From NCBI GenBank assembly GCA_020152595.1, contig JAIGNY010000703.1, positions 2,976,501-3,040,500 on the forward strand: DNA of 64,000 bases, in the 5' to 3' direction. How positions within the stretch are numbered: the first letter of the stretch is position 1; each line of letters begins with the position of its first letter. Source of the stretch: Chiridota heheva (lineage: Eukaryota; Echinodermata; Holothuroidea; Apodida; Chiridotidae). Positions 44,961 to 57,815 of the stretch are shown one piece after another. The translations under genes were made by a program, and so were the position numbers. The notes beneath the pieces were generated by a model. That model had not been told where the DNA came from. It did not search any database and saw nothing but the letters and a program-made list of their open reading frames with translations.

Positions 44961-45055
44961 CATGTGTCTTGTGTTGTGGGCTATGTAAACAGCGGGCAAA
45001 AAGTATGTGAGCATGTGTATTGTGTTGTGGGCTACGTAAACAGCGGGCATGCGAT
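44961..45055. repeat. Duplicated ~40-bp unit after the S1 fragments
   Basis: GCATGTGTCTTGTGTTGTGG to CAGCGGGCA at 44961-44998 recurs with few changes at 45013-45050. A shorter match (GCATGTGTCTTGTT) precedes the SINE pair at about 44556. Confidence 0.7.
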
Positions 45056-45520
45056 AGCCGTTTCACTTTCGCTTATGCATATCCGTAAGGCACTGCCAGC
45101 ATTGCGCGAATAGTCACTGTGTAAGTTCTTTGCTGTATTATACCATTGGAGGCAACATTTAGACGGAGCAAAACCAGGAATGTTTTTTTTGGTGACATGT
45201 CACAGTCAACAATGTGTCACACAGTTCTATACGTTAGTTTGGTACTGGAATACTGAAGATAATAGTCATGAATTGAAATTGGTAGTCATGAATTGAAATT
45301 GGTATGCCATGAATTGCCATTCCAATATAATCTAAACCCAACCTAACTTAAACCTAATTGAACCTAATGACGTCATAAAAAGACACCCGGTCGATCCTCT
45401 CAGCTCACACTCACAGCTTAAGCATGCTCAAGCATAACTTGGTATGGCGTCTATGCTCCGTATAGGATTCTTGCCGACTTTCCGTAAGGGAACAAAACAA
45501 AACAAAACAGTCTGACCATG

Positions 45521-45572
45521 GAGGTACCACTTTAAAGTGGTAGCCTTACTAGCCTACCTCCATGGTCTGACA
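45521..45572. repeat. Inverted repeat enclosing a palindrome
   Basis: GACCATGGAGGTA and TACCTCCATGGTC (13 bp, exact) flank CCACTTTAAAGTGG, itself a perfect 14-bp palindrome. Confidence 0.85.
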
Positions 45573-45726
45573 GTATAACAGCAAAACTTTTTGACATATG
45601 ACCTTCGCCAGTGCACCACAACGGTTATCAAAGGCCGTGGACATGGACTTGGTTGTCGATGTTATGTCTGTCCGTACGTCGTTCTCGTCCGGGTCGTATT
45701 AAGCGTGTCGTGATAGCATTGCTACT

Positions 45727-46200
45727 AGGGAGCTTTAGATTTCACAACGCGGACTTCCCTACAACGAAATGACGTCACGTTCAACGTTCTGCGCATGCGA
45801 ATACTTCACCTTCTCGTTATCTCTGAAATTATACACCGGGTGTCAGGGTGTTTTCACGTTGTGCTGAAAACGGCAACTTGGGATAGCGTGTGACGTCATA
45901 TCAATTTGCATTTTTTACATAATTGAGCAATTGCTACAGTTTTTTCTCATCAAATGAATATTTAACTCAAATTTTGTCTTTGTTATTTTGAAAATTAAAG
46001 TTTAAAAGTAAAGAATTATAAAGTATAAGCATTTTCATCGGCGCGCAGATATTTTACGTTCTACTGGTACATCTTGGTAATTTTTACATTGGAGCGTCGT
46101 CTGCTACGATCAAACATCACTACTTAGAACTGTAACCGAGTGTAATCACATAACTGATCACCTGACTGTTATTTTCCCCGTCGTAAAAATCTAAAGCGCA
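45727..46200. mobile_element. Possible MITE with GCTTTAGATTT termini
   Basis: GGAGCTTTAGATTTCACAAC on the left and, inverted on the right, GCGCTTTAGATTTTTACGAC, each followed by an ACG-rich, GG-containing stretch. The left end also carries TGACGTCA and TGCGCATGCG words. No target duplication was recognised. Confidence 0.45.
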
Positions 46201-46699
46201 AAATCGGGGAAGTCAGTACGACGACGTACATTGTCGGCGATCCGAATACGCAGGCCCCGTTATTGCAACTCCATGGTTATTGTAATTGTGTGTTCACTCG
46301 TCGTCGGCGCATATGACCTTGCACCACACATGACACGCTCGAGAATTGTAACAGATTACGTCATATGCAAATTTAGTATAAGGATCTTCAGCCCGGCGTT
46401 TTATAGAGTTGTAGTGCGTTTCGAAAGTTAAGCCGAAAACCTTTGATTATTATTCTGAAAACGAAGATTCTTTCCCCGAGTAAGGTTTTACGTAAGCAAA
46501 AATGGTCTGATTAATTATTGATGGTGAGTTTTTCCACATACCATTTAGATCGTTGTTAATTTAAGAGAAAATGTGGTGTCACTGGGAATTTGTCATATCA
46601 TTATGCCATTTGTTTACACTGCAGCCTACAGTACTGTACTGTCAGTAACGGACCTAATGTTAAGTGTTGAAACCTACCACCGTACAGTCTGGACATAAA

Positions 46700-47123
46700 G
46701 GTAGCACAAAACTAATTATTTGACCAATTGAAGCCTATGATGAAAGAGTCAAGTTCGGGGTCCTTTTTGTACCAGAATGTTGTAGATTTGGGATTTTTTG
46801 TGATGTTTTCCAAAAAGTACTATTGCTGATGAGGGTGAAGTTTCAATAGTGGGTCACCAGAGGTTTTGGCCGCTTTACACCCTCCCCAAATTACTCAAAT
46901 TTTGGTGTGGATCCACGGTTAAATAGTTACCAAGAAAACTTCAACAAACAAATCTTGTCAAGTTTGGATATGTATAGTCAAGTCGTATCCTTTTTCTACC
47001 ATTCCTGAAATTGTTAACTTCTCATGAAATGGGAGCTGCTCTCAAAAATATTTTTATTAGCCTATTCTCTGAGGGTTCTCATTTTTGGATGGCGGAGTGA
47101 TACCTTATTAGTTCCGTGCTACC
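46700..47123. mobile_element. Foldback MITE (family G), 424 bp
   Basis: The left end GGTAGCACAAAACTAATTAT matches family G through GGGTCACCAGAGGTTTTGGC. The right end inverted reads GGTAGCACGGAACTAATAAG. The centre is deleted relative to 2874-3485. Confidence 0.75.
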
Positions 47124-50123
47124 ACTGGCAGTTGCACTGGCAGTATGTAGGTTACGTAAACAGGACAGTGCAGTGGGACTAAATACATGTAATTCACAGT
47201 CTACGAATTGTCTTGACAAACTAGAAATTATCTAAAATTTGGATGGTTTACTAATTGCAGCAGTGCAGAATGTTTGCGTTACTGAAACAAACTGAGGTGG
47301 TGGGGAATATCCCCCCAGGGTGGCAAGGAGTATGCCGGTCAGGATCTACGGTACAGAAATGACGGCTGAACACAGATACAAAATTGCATGTACATAACTT
47401 TTATTTACACAAATTTCCAACATACACAGTATGCATTAAATCTCATATAATTTGCATAACAATCTGAACTCTTATTTTTCCTTCATGCATGATACAAAAC
47501 AATAATGTAACCTGCCTTTAAGTCGCCCTTCCTCAATAGATTTTGCAAAAATATTGGCCTCAAATATCTCCACTTAAAAATGTTTGTTCAAAAATATACA
47601 ACACACTCTTTACACAGTTAAAAATGCAGTCCGTGTATTTAATGGAAACTTTAAAGGTAATATGCATTTAAACTTTGGAAAATCTACCTGGTGACTTTAA
47701 GGTCACCTTGCCTTCAAGTCACCACTACATGTTATTCCAATGTGAGCAGGGGGTAAGTGATGAAATTGTATGTAAATCGGAAGGTCTTCAATGTCCTTTC
47801 AAAATAAAATAAGGAGTTATTGACAGCCATTGTCAATTTAAAAAAGTCGAAAAATGTAATGAAAAATAATAAAAATACTCAAAGATGTTAATTCATTTTT
47901 GAAATAATGACACTACCCCTTTAACCTATAAAACACTACCCTCTTAATCTATGACATGCCACCCCTTTAACATATAAAACTCTACTGTTTTAACCTATGA
48001 AACCTACCCCTTTAACCTTTGTCACACCCATAACCAATTTCCCCTACTCTTTTAACTTTTAAAGGATATCTCTATCCTTTAATTCATGACCTCCTGTCTC
48101 TTTAACATTTCCCCAGTGCCCAAACTCATAACCCTAATCCCTTAAAATGTAGAATGCATTTCACCATACTGCATTTAGGTCACCACTTTGTGGGAGGTCA
48201 TCTGCCCTAACTTCATTACCCCCATTACAGACTCTACAAAAGGTATTTAGCACTATTTGGCATCATAGCAATGTTCTTCGGATTTAAATAAACTTACCAA
48301 AAATGACAATTCTTGAAAACTTGCTTAGTTACTCTATCCTCGGTTACCAACTCAACACAGGAAACACATAGCCTTTCCTAATAAAATATTTATCAATGAC
48401 ATGCAGCTCAACACAGCTGTACACAGGAAACACTCAAAACCAACCCATTGTTTTGTTGACACAAAACAAACCACAAATAACCCAAAAATAATCCCAAGAC
48501 AGCAAGAACTCTGTCTTCACTCAATCATGACCTAGATTCATATTCCACCCTAGCTGGGAGAAGCTAATTTAAAATAACCCACAATACCCTCTGACAATTT
48601 CGTTATACAGTTTTATGAAACCATGAAAAACAACATAATAATCAATACTAACACAAAGAATAACACTGGTACAGATAGGTCCCTAATTAAATAAATCAAC
48701 GTCTCCTGACTCTTTACTAGTACACAGAACCTACATTCTTACATACACTTAGAATATTGCTGTACACTGGCACTCCATTTTATCTCCCTGACTTTCACAG
48801 TACAGATGGCCTATACTCTAATAAACAATCTGACCACTTTCATGATACTGTATACTCAGCATACATGTAGTAAGAAAATACAAATGAAAATAATCAATTT
48901 ATGACATCAATCATTATCAAAATTCAACATAAGAATCAACATTTTATCATGGGGCCTTAAAGGCAAAAGTTACTTGCACATGACCTTCAGAATGTAAGTT
49001 TACCTCTTGCTTTCCTAACCATTTTTGTGAATACAAATGATACAATGCACAATTTCAATTCATACACAGGTCTTAAAAACACATTGCACATAGCAAAATT
49101 TTCTTTGAATCCATAGTTCTTTGACTTTCTCTCGAGATCGCTATGCTTGGGACATCGCTATGCTCTTCAATACAACTGCAATTATTCTTTCATACCCTTG
49201 ACCTATTCCTTCAATCGCTGCACTTATTACTGCAATAGATACTACGACTTGCTTGGCAGCTTAAACATCAATGTTAGAGAGCCCTAATACCCCCATCTGC
49301 AACGCCGATACTGTATAACCACAATATCCTTTACACTCCACATCCATCAACACCGGAGAGCCTATGCTCCATATGCAATGCTGACAAACCACAGTTTACT
49401 TTCACAGTGAATCACACTGTTGTTAACGTAACGTAATATTAATTTCAGCAAATGCTGGCGCCATCTTAATTAAGTTGCAAACTTACGAAAACTTGTCAAA
49501 AGTCACTCTACAAACATCGCAAGTATCCAAAATACCGGTAAACACAAAGAAGAATTACTGGGGATACATCTGATTATGGGAATTGACAAATTTAGTTGAA
49601 ATATAGCTCACAAAAAGGGATGACAAACTTGAACTCAACATCTGGAACTGCTGGCATGGTCCTCTTGCAATGACTCCAGCAAGCAAACTAAACAGTATAC
49701 TGCCTGGATATGAACATCTTGTTGACAACTACAGTAGGCCCTTTGTTTACTCATTGTTTGCTTACACACAAACAACTAAAAAAGATCATGTCACTAAGCA
49801 GAAAACTCTGAGCAAACGGTGGTGCTACAGCACAATTGCATGAATAAATATACATCAGTAATACAATAATAGCAAATTTCCACTTCACAACAATACCTTG
49901 TGCAAATTTTTTGGGAATTTCTGGTTTGTCGAAGAAATTGCGACTTCACACTTTTAGTGACCTTGGGGTCAATTTAGTCAAAAAGTTCTGATCATGTGAT
50001 ACCTTACACACTAAACATGCATACAAAATAAAATTGGTTTTGTACCAGATTTGTGGGATTTAGCCTTTAGCATTTCAGATATCTAGAGTCTGGCATGAGA
50101 CATACTAGATATCAGGATTAATC
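47124..50123. other. No gene seen; possible minus-strand 3' UTR start
   Basis: A minus-strand AATAAA at about 47399-47405 begins a long stretch that looks like untranslated sequence, but no minus-strand coding exon was found to go with it. A degenerate minisatellite is at 47924-48110. Confidence 0.3.
47924..48110. repeat. Degenerate CCCTTTAACCTATAAAAC tandem repeat
   Basis: About seven diverged units of roughly 22-28 bp centred on CYTTTAACMTATRAAA. It is an old minisatellite with no other content. Confidence 0.6.
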
Positions 50124-50250
50124 CACTTGTCAATTGTGGGACTCACCCCTACACCCTCAGACAAGGTGAGTCATTGCACCAAGGAGGGTGGTCAAAACAT
50201 GTACATTGACGTACCCCTCAGTTACTGGTATTACCGAAGTACTGAGTACT
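50124..50250. mobile_element. MITE (family H), partial
   Basis: It starts ACTTGTCAATTGTGGGACTC and follows the inverted right half of the 57816-58162 element through GTGAGTCATTGCACCAAGGA and CATGTACATTGAC. The homology stops where the LINE at 50255 begins. Confidence 0.7.
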
Positions 50251-50254
50251 TTGA

Positions 50255-51600
50255 TGTAGATGTAGAAAGCTTAGTCTCTCCTATGCTTTTAGAGTCCTCA
50301 TTAACACCCAGAACCCTATTTACAACCTCATTAGGTACTCCAATTTCTCCTCCCTCTCTGATAGGACTAAAACCCTACCCCCTCTCTTCAGCTTATGCAT
50401 TAAATCAGACCTCTTCCATCTCGGCATCAACCCTGCCACTGTTGGCACCTACTCCTGGCCCACCTTTCCTCCTTGGGCCACCCCCTCCCTTCTGTCCACC
50501 TAGACCTTTCCACTTATCATAAAACTCAACCCACCCTAACCTCTTCATCAATCTCCACAACCAAATCAAGACCAACTCTCAAGTTACACCTCCAGCTATA
50601 CTGATGGCTCCAAGGAAGGCAACAAGACAGCTGCTGCTGCCATCACCTAGGACATAACCCCAGTAGCAGACTTCCTGGCCACTCATCCATCTTTTCAACT
50701 GAGGCTAAGGCCATTCTCCTCGCCCTCAACTTTATTGAGTACTCTCCTCTCAGCCACTGCCATTTTCTCCGACTCAAAGGCTGTTCTTACTTCATTACTC
50801 AATCCTAAATGGGATAACCTCACATGCCACCTCCTCCGACGAAAACGCTTTTCTCCCACCCTCTGCAGCAAAAGTGTTCCTTTCTTCTGAATACCCATCC
50901 ATGTTGGCATCCCTGGCAATGACAGGGCTGATGCAGCCGATAAGCTTGCCCTCAACCTCCTCCCTACCCCCTTTCCCAAAACCCTCTCTGACATCAAACC
51001 GCTTATCGCTTCCCTTGTTCGTGACCGCTGGTAAACCTCATGGAACTCCCAAATTGATAACAAATTCCATGTTCCATGTTATCCAGCCCACAATCCCGAT
51101 CAAATTCACCATCAACAACCTCTCTCGTATCGACAACTTTCATATTACCCGTCTTAGAATTGGTCACACCCACCTCACTCACTCCCACCTCCTTATTGGT
51201 TTCCCCCAACCCCTCTGTAACAATTGCCACTGCATCCTCACTATCCATCACGTTCTCCTTGCTTTCCCCCTGTACAACCTTCCCTTGAGCTTCCCTCGCT
51301 CCCCACAACTCAATTGCTGAGTTCTTCCAGAAAAATCCTCCGGATAAAATTTCCTCCTTCCTTCATCATGCTTCCCTCTACAACCATATTTAATTCTCCT
51401 CTTCCACCCCCTCTCTACTTTGTTCTTGTTTCACCCATGCACCTCCTCTCTCGATCACAGCTTTCTGGCTTTTGTTCTTGAATTTCTCTCATTCTCCCCC
51501 TGTTTTCTTTCCTTCCTACCTCTAAAATGATCTGACCTCTCAGGCACAATTTGACCCCCGTTGTCGTGGTGCCGTTAAGACCTTATCAAACAAACCGAGT
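50255..51600 (+). mobile_element. I-like LINE, 5'-truncated copy (RNase H to tail)
   Basis: It corresponds to the 4690-6030 part of the element at 4690-9230, in the opposite orientation. YTDGSKEGNKTAAAAIT is read at about 50600-50650, followed by a stop and frame changes, so RNase H is broken. The 3' end is GTCGTGGTGCCGTTAAGACC followed by CAAACAAACC near 51597. Its 5' edge abuts a partial MITE at 50124-50250. Confidence 0.88.
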
Positions 51601-53849
51601 ACTTTTACAGGTGACTTCCCAAATGTGGCAAATATGAAATATAACTTACAGTACCATGAAGTTGTGTATGCCAAAAGAATTTCTTACTTTACAAGGGGTT
51701 TCCGTTTGAAACATTAAGACGTAAACATACATATGATCTCTAACTCAATAAGATAAAACAAATTGCTCGATCACACCCCCAGAATATCCACATTCTGTTT
51801 GTTATCACAAGTCTGCAACTTAAGTTGAAAGTCTATTCAAGTCTAAATTTATACACTTTTTTTTTCAATTTAGACACATCCATTTGTTACAATGGTAAAT
51901 ATATATTTTTCAACACTAATCACGTCGGTATATTAACAGAATTTATCTTATCGTAACAATATGCAAGTTTTGCAGTAACTTGCGCATGTGCGTAAATGTC
52001 CAAAAGTTTTCTATTTTTAACCGTCAGTTTTTTCCTAGTTAAGCAATATCAACTTAACGCAGTATAGGCCTACTCTTGCAAAACTGTCAAAAAGTTACGG
52101 GGCAAAATGAAAATATAAAATTCTGATTGATTTCTCAACATTATTTCCAAATTCTTAGTCTGGTCATGCCTTTCAGGACTTCTAATATTAAGTACAATAA
52201 TCATCAATATTAAAATCCCCAATAGGCTGAAAACCTGTGTAATTCTGTTCACTACTGACTTAAAATGTTTTGTACACAAATCAACACTAACTGTACACAT
52301 TGCAGCTTATACACTAAAAGTAGCAATGAATTATGGTGAAGTCCTTGAAACTTTTGAAAACTAACCTTAAATGAGGTTTAAACCATAAATTAATTTGATC
52401 CAATGGCAAAGCAACTCCCAGATTTTAATTTCAAAGCCATCAAAGAGCCAAAATGAAAGTTTATAAGTGCTTCAAAATGGCGCCCGCCCGGAGCAGATTG
52501 TTTTGTTGTAAATGTTGTGCAACACTTGTCTATGAGCCAGGCAGTTGGTATTGTAGTTGGTATATTGGAATTCAAGTTAATTACAGTTTGGCTTTTATAC
52601 TGTAGCTTAATTTGGCTTTTTTTTAAACTGATTTGGCTTTTTTCCGCTTGGGACGATCTTGACACTGCAGTTCTTTGTTTGGAAAAAATAGTTACTGAAT
52701 GTAAGGAGAATTTTCATTATGTGACATACAGATTATTATTTTTAAGGTAGATGTGACATTATGCGGGGAAGGGGTTTTATTTCTCTTTCTTTTAAGCTGC
52801 CCTTTCGTGTCGAAAGGAAAAATTCACACTAAAAATGTTCAACACTATTGTGAAATTGCAACATTTATTTATTGACTAAAGTGATTCTTAGACGAAAGTG
52901 AATGCATACTACATGTCTTTTCAAAAGAATCATATTCTCATGAAATTTTCTTGTTACGATAGTCCTCAAAAATACACTGGCATATTGCATGACAGTTGGG
53001 CCTAGAAAGTTTTCACAAAAGTTATTATCGGTACTTTCCCGCTCTGTAATAAGTATGTAACATTACTGTATTGCATATTCGCGAAAGTAGTAGCACACCA
53101 TAACTACTGTAGGCCAGCTGTTATTGAAAGTTTGAGCAACAGTGGGATTATTTACAAACTTCACAAGTATTGTTACTGTCTTCCTATGAATATTATGTTC
53201 TACAGTATGTTTAGGGGATGTAAAAAACTGAAATACATAAATATTTTTAAAAAATGATAATTTTGCCAATTTTCAAGTGATTTAAAGGGTAACTTTTATA
53301 ACTTATTCTTGCAAGTATCGATACTGACGGTACACGACAGTACCTCCGTATTTTTCATTTGGTGGTATCTTACCGTACCAGCACCTTTACATGTAAGTAC
53401 CGGTACTTTTCTTAATACTGGTGTTACCATGCAGCGTTAACCAGAATACAAGTGCATCCGACTAAGATTGGTATCCAGCCAACAGAGAGGGAAAAGGAGG
53501 GGAGAGGGGGAAGGGGGTGTTTATACCTCCATGAAGGTAACAAAAAAACTGATATTATCCAGAACATTTTCCAAAGTATTTTGTCTTTTTATGAAGAAAC
53601 AAAAACATAAAGGTATAACTATTTCAATTTTTCTACAATTTTATTGCAATACTATGCCAGTTTTTGCCCGACGAAATAGTCAAAAATAGTCAATTTTGCC
53701 TGATAAAAAAAGTTTAAAGCGTTAAAGGAAGAGGAAGGGGGGGGGGGGGGTCACACACCCCCTTAAGTTATGCCTCTGTTTGTATCATGATATATTTATA
53801 TGATCTAGGCCTGTTTATATTTTGTATCATGTAATGCAGTTATCTGACT
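51601..53849. other. No gene confirmed
   Basis: A small plus-strand frame of 42 codons opens at 52477 in a good start context (CAAAATGGCG) and encodes a Cys-rich N-terminus (RSRLFCCKCCATLVYEPGSW). It could be a first exon but has no matched donor. The rest is AT-rich. Confidence 0.3.
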
Positions 53850-53884
53850 GTCACAGTGCCGTTAAACATCAACAAACCAAACCA
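53850..53884 (+). mobile_element. Solo LINE 3' tail
   Basis: GACTGTCACAGTGCCGTTAA followed by ACATCAACAAACC matches only the last roughly 35 bases of the I-like LINE at 59955-61545. It is either an extremely short 5'-truncated insertion or the tail of a different element that shares this end. Confidence 0.55.
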
Positions 53885-55010
53885 CTTTACTAAACATGAC
53901 TGCATGATTTTGGTAATAGTGGGCCAACATCTGAACATGTTTTATTCATTATGAAATAATTATTTTATGTTATGTTTTGGTTATAATTGTATTCTTTCAC
54001 AGACAACCTTTGATTTTCCATTTTATACAGCTATTTACAAATAGGCCTAACATGAAAATCCTTTTATTATTTCAGGTCCACCACTTTTTCAAATATAGTG
54101 GTAATGGCGAATGGTGGGCCAACATGTTGGTACAACCATGAAACAATTTTTTCTTGTATCATAATGTACTTATGATCTATTGATATTTTATATCATGTCA
54201 TACAGTTCTTGTCCACCACTTTATCAAACATGGTGGTTACAGTAAATGGTGGGCCCAACATGCAACAAACAAAATGGAAAACAAAACAACAAAAAGAAAA
54301 TTTGATAAATTTAAACTTTGCAATTTTCTTCACCCACTGAATCAACTCGGTTGATCACTCTCAAGTAAAAAATATGGAACTGAAAACAAAAGAAATTTGT
54401 AAAAGGTATTTTTTTTTTATTTGGCAAAAATCATACATTGAAAATGTGCAATTATCTTCAATGTTGAATGTGATTGTAGATAGTGTTTATCAGGAAGTAG
54501 CTCCTCGCCTGCCTCTACTGGGGTGGGGAGGGGGGTGGGCAGTCATAGAGGGCAACAATTATAAAAACAATCATAATCTTTGAGAATAGTTGGGCAATTG
54601 AAAATGCAGAACTAGACAAATAAAATGACAAAAACAAACTTTATTTTTGTATATCTTTATTCATTCAAAATACAACATCAGAATAAAAACACTGTTCTTT
54701 CTGCCACAAACAACTTTTTTCACTATAAACTGTTCCACTGACTTCATTTCATGCCATCCTGAAAAAAGAAAAGCCTCTGATGTAAAAACATTACAACTAC
54801 AGTATCATTGTACCTATATACCAGTCTGTGGTATATACATCATCATTAAACAATGGTGAAAAGAGAAATAATCAATATGAGTAAGCTTATCTCTAATAGG
54901 CCTATTACTTTCCGACTAGACCAGAAAAAGTGAAAGTCAGTATTTTTTGTTAATACTTTCTTGCCCTTTTTAGACTTTTTGTTGTATTAACAAACAACAA
55001 TTTTTGTATA
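53885..55010. other. No gene seen
   Basis: AT-rich, with three loosely similar segments around GTCCACCACTTTWTCAAA and GGTGGGCC at about 53930-54260. Minus-strand AATAAA words near 54640-54660 have no matching coding exon. Confidence 0.35.
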
Positions 55011-55097
55011 AGAAAAACGGTTGTTTCCGCCATAAAACCGTGCGTTTCCCTTATGGCGGAAACGCATGGTTTTTGTGGTGGAAACAACCGTTTTTCT
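55011..55097. other. Near-perfect 87-nt hairpin
   Basis: Left arm 55011-55049 and right arm 55058-55097 are complementary over 39 positions with an 8-base loop. Only three base differences and one extra base separate the arms. As RNA in the plus sense the three differences become G-U pairs, leaving one bulge. The word GGCGGAAAC occurs in the loop side and again just after the hairpin (about 55100). Size and shape are like a microRNA precursor or a small foldback element; no expression evidence is available here. Confidence 0.6.
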
Positions 55098-55661
55098 ATG
55101 GCGGAAACACATGCATTAAATGTTGCAATTTTTTTGTTTAAAGTATGAAAAGGATTTTCATGCACTTCAGACACTTTCTGTGTAGGTCTTATTGTTGTCT
55201 GAAAAAATCAAGAGTTAAAGTAGCTCAGGTCCAGATTGCTTACCTTCAGTACAGTAGCCATAGGGCAATCCGAATCTTGCACACACGCATACAATAAATT
55301 GATACGATTTTGTTTGTGCCTTTTCAGGGACAACCCTGAATTATTTAGAAAATGAAAGTGTGATTGAGTTGGAAACAACTGCCTGTTTGTACTGATCTTT
55401 ACGCATCTGCTGATACGGTCTTACTTAGTCAGGTTTTCTCACTGCAGTATTAACTTAAGATAGGAAAAGTGATCGTTTATTACACCCACAAAATGTCTGT
55501 TTTCATTCTCCATATTTTATTTGGAAGTACATATATCATATTTCTGAATAACTACATGTATTTCGGTCAGAGATGTTCAGATTTTAAAAAGAAGAAGCTA
55601 ATTTCATGCATTTTGTTATAGCTCTCGGAAAATAACATGTGCATGATTCAAGTAATACTAC

Positions 55662-56249
55662 AGTATACTAGGCCTATTCTATACTAGGCCTATATTATAC
55701 TAGGCCTATATTATACTAGGCCTATACTATACTAGGCCTATACCATACTAGGCCTATACCATACTAGGCCTTTACCATACTAGGCCTATACCATACTAGG
55801 CCTATACCATACTAGGTCTATACCATACTAGGCCTATACCATACTAGGCCTATACCATACTAGGCCTATACCATACTAGACCTATACCATACTAGGCCTA
55901 TACCATACTAGGCCTATACTATACCAGGCCTATACTATACCAGGCCTATACTATACCAGGCCTATACTATACCAGGCCTATACTATACCAGGCCTATACT
56001 ATACCAGGCCTATACTATACCAGGCCTATACTATACTAGGCCTATACTGTACTAGGCCTATACTGTACTAGGCCTATACTGTACTAGGCCTATACTGTAC
56101 TAGGCCTATACTGTACTAGGCCTATACTGTACTAGGCCTATACTGTACTAGGCCTATACTATACTAGGCCTAAAGTATACTAGGCCTACAGTATACTAGG
56201 CCTACAGTATACTAGGCCTACTGTATACTATACTAGGCCTACTGTATAC
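55662..56249. repeat. 16-bp minisatellite in homogenised blocks
   Basis: The base unit is TACCATACTAGGCCTA, with an AGGCCT (StuI) site in almost all copies. Three blocks each have their own variant: CCATACTAGG (about 55738-55917), CTATACCAGG (about 55918-56032) and CTGTACTAGG (about 56042-56157), flanked by mixed units. There are about 36 copies in total. Confidence 0.95.
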
Positions 56250-56764
56250 AATTATATTTACAACCTGGAATTACAACTCATTTATGCAATTCTTTGCTTT
56301 TTAAGAGTTCACTAAAAAACATTTTTATGCTTCAAATTTTGTTTGTAAAAGTTTGGACTTACTATTTGGGACCATAGTAAAAGCAATATAACACAACATT
56401 ATCTATTCCTGTTTAACTCAACTTTGAAAGAAAACAATAAGAAGCATAAAATCTACTCAACCATGGTATTGTCATCCCTGATTCATGAAAATGTTCAAAC
56501 ACATTTTTTTTTTTTTTTTTTATGAAGTATGTATTCTACAAGTAACATAAAAAAGATAGGAAACACCAAATACAATTCCACTTCTATTTTTGTTTTTTTC
56601 ATTCTTATGCTTTCTTGCTATCAAAACAATAATACAGATTGACCTTTCCAACCCAAGAGTTATACATTTTCTCCGTAATGATGCCCACCCTGTTTATCTT
56701 TTATGGAGGAGGGACAGCTCAAGAACACATTCATTATTCCTCTGGGTGTTTGGAGAGAAATTAG

Positions 56765-57304
56765 AGGATTAGTTTAGGGTCAAGCAAGTCTATCTTATAT
56801 GAAAGAGGACTTCAAAAGAAACAAAATAGTGAAGAAAGCATTGAAAAATCTTTTTCAGTTAAGGAGATATTTAAATTACAGTTTGGTATTATATGTATAG
56901 AAACTACTGAAATCAGACTAGTTGTGATATCGTAGCCTCAGATTTCTCAAAGTCTTTATGTATTCCATCATATTTTGTCCTGTGATTTTGTGGCTTATAA
57001 ACTGTCAAAAAAGTAGTAAAACTGAATCTAGAAAGAGTACTTATATTATACCACCTGAAGAAAGTTTGAAGACATAATTGAAATAGTGAAAAAATTAAAT
57101 AAACTTTCTTTAAAATACATAAAGACTTTGAGGAATATGAGGCTGTGGCATCACAACTAATCTGATTTCAGTCGTTTCTACAGAAATGATACCAAACTTT
57201 AAACTTGAATATCTCCTCATTTGTGAATGCTTTCTTCACATTTTGTTTCTGATTGAAGTTCTCTTTTAAATAAGATGAACATGCTAAACCACTAAACTTC
57301 TCCT
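56765..57304. mobile_element. TTAA-type MITE (family T), copy 3
   Basis: 540 bp, left end AGGATTAGTTTAGGGTCAAG, right end TCCT followed by TTAA (57305-57308). The left flank is TTAG, a one-base decay of TTAA. It lies about 310 bp upstream of the exon at 57615. Confidence 0.8.
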
Positions 57305-57614
57305 TTAACAGCAGTGAATTTCAGAGAAAATCCAAGACAAAAAGTACAGATTTTATAATTGCAGTGAATTTTGCAGAAATTTTTAACAGATTTTGTCAAA
57401 TTCACATCTTTAAAGTGTTCATAGTAAAGCTTCACTATTCACCATAGATAGGGCTAGGTACTATTTGACCTCCACTCACAAGTCTCATCAATTAACACAT
57501 ACTTTACTTTTGCAGCTGTACAACACCATTTGTTCAAAATTGTAAATGGGGATTGACAGACTTGCTGTTGTTATTTTTAATTGTAGATTTATGTCTTTTT
57601 CTATTCCTTTGCAG

Positions 57615-57748
57615 CTTGCACATATGTTGCAGGCAAGATTGCAAAGTTTTCACCCGGCCCAAGAAGGAGAAGCCAGATGAGGTGCTCACCAATGGTTCAG
57701 CCGGAAAAAGCAATGGCCAGCTGAATTCTAATGGTCAGAAGTACTCAG
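57615..57748 (+). CDS. Penultimate coding exon of an unrecognised plus-strand gene
   Basis: A strong acceptor (TTTCTATTCCTTTGCAG|CTTG) and donor (TACTCAG|GTAAAG) bound an open frame. The predicted peptide contains a Cys-rich start (HICCRQDCKVF), a basic patch TRPKKEKPDE and a Gly/Asn/Ser-rich stretch (NGSAGKSNGQLNSNGQ). A second possible acceptor ends at 57632. The apparent hydrophobic stretch just upstream is the polypyrimidine tract read in frame, not protein. This looks like a cytosolic C-terminal tail, possibly of a membrane protein (inference). Upstream exons were not found. Confidence 0.6.
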
Positions 57749-57815
57749 GTAAAGCACATATATAAGTGTTTGCATCAAGGTTCTGTACAGATGTGATACC
57801 TACAGATCTTTATTA

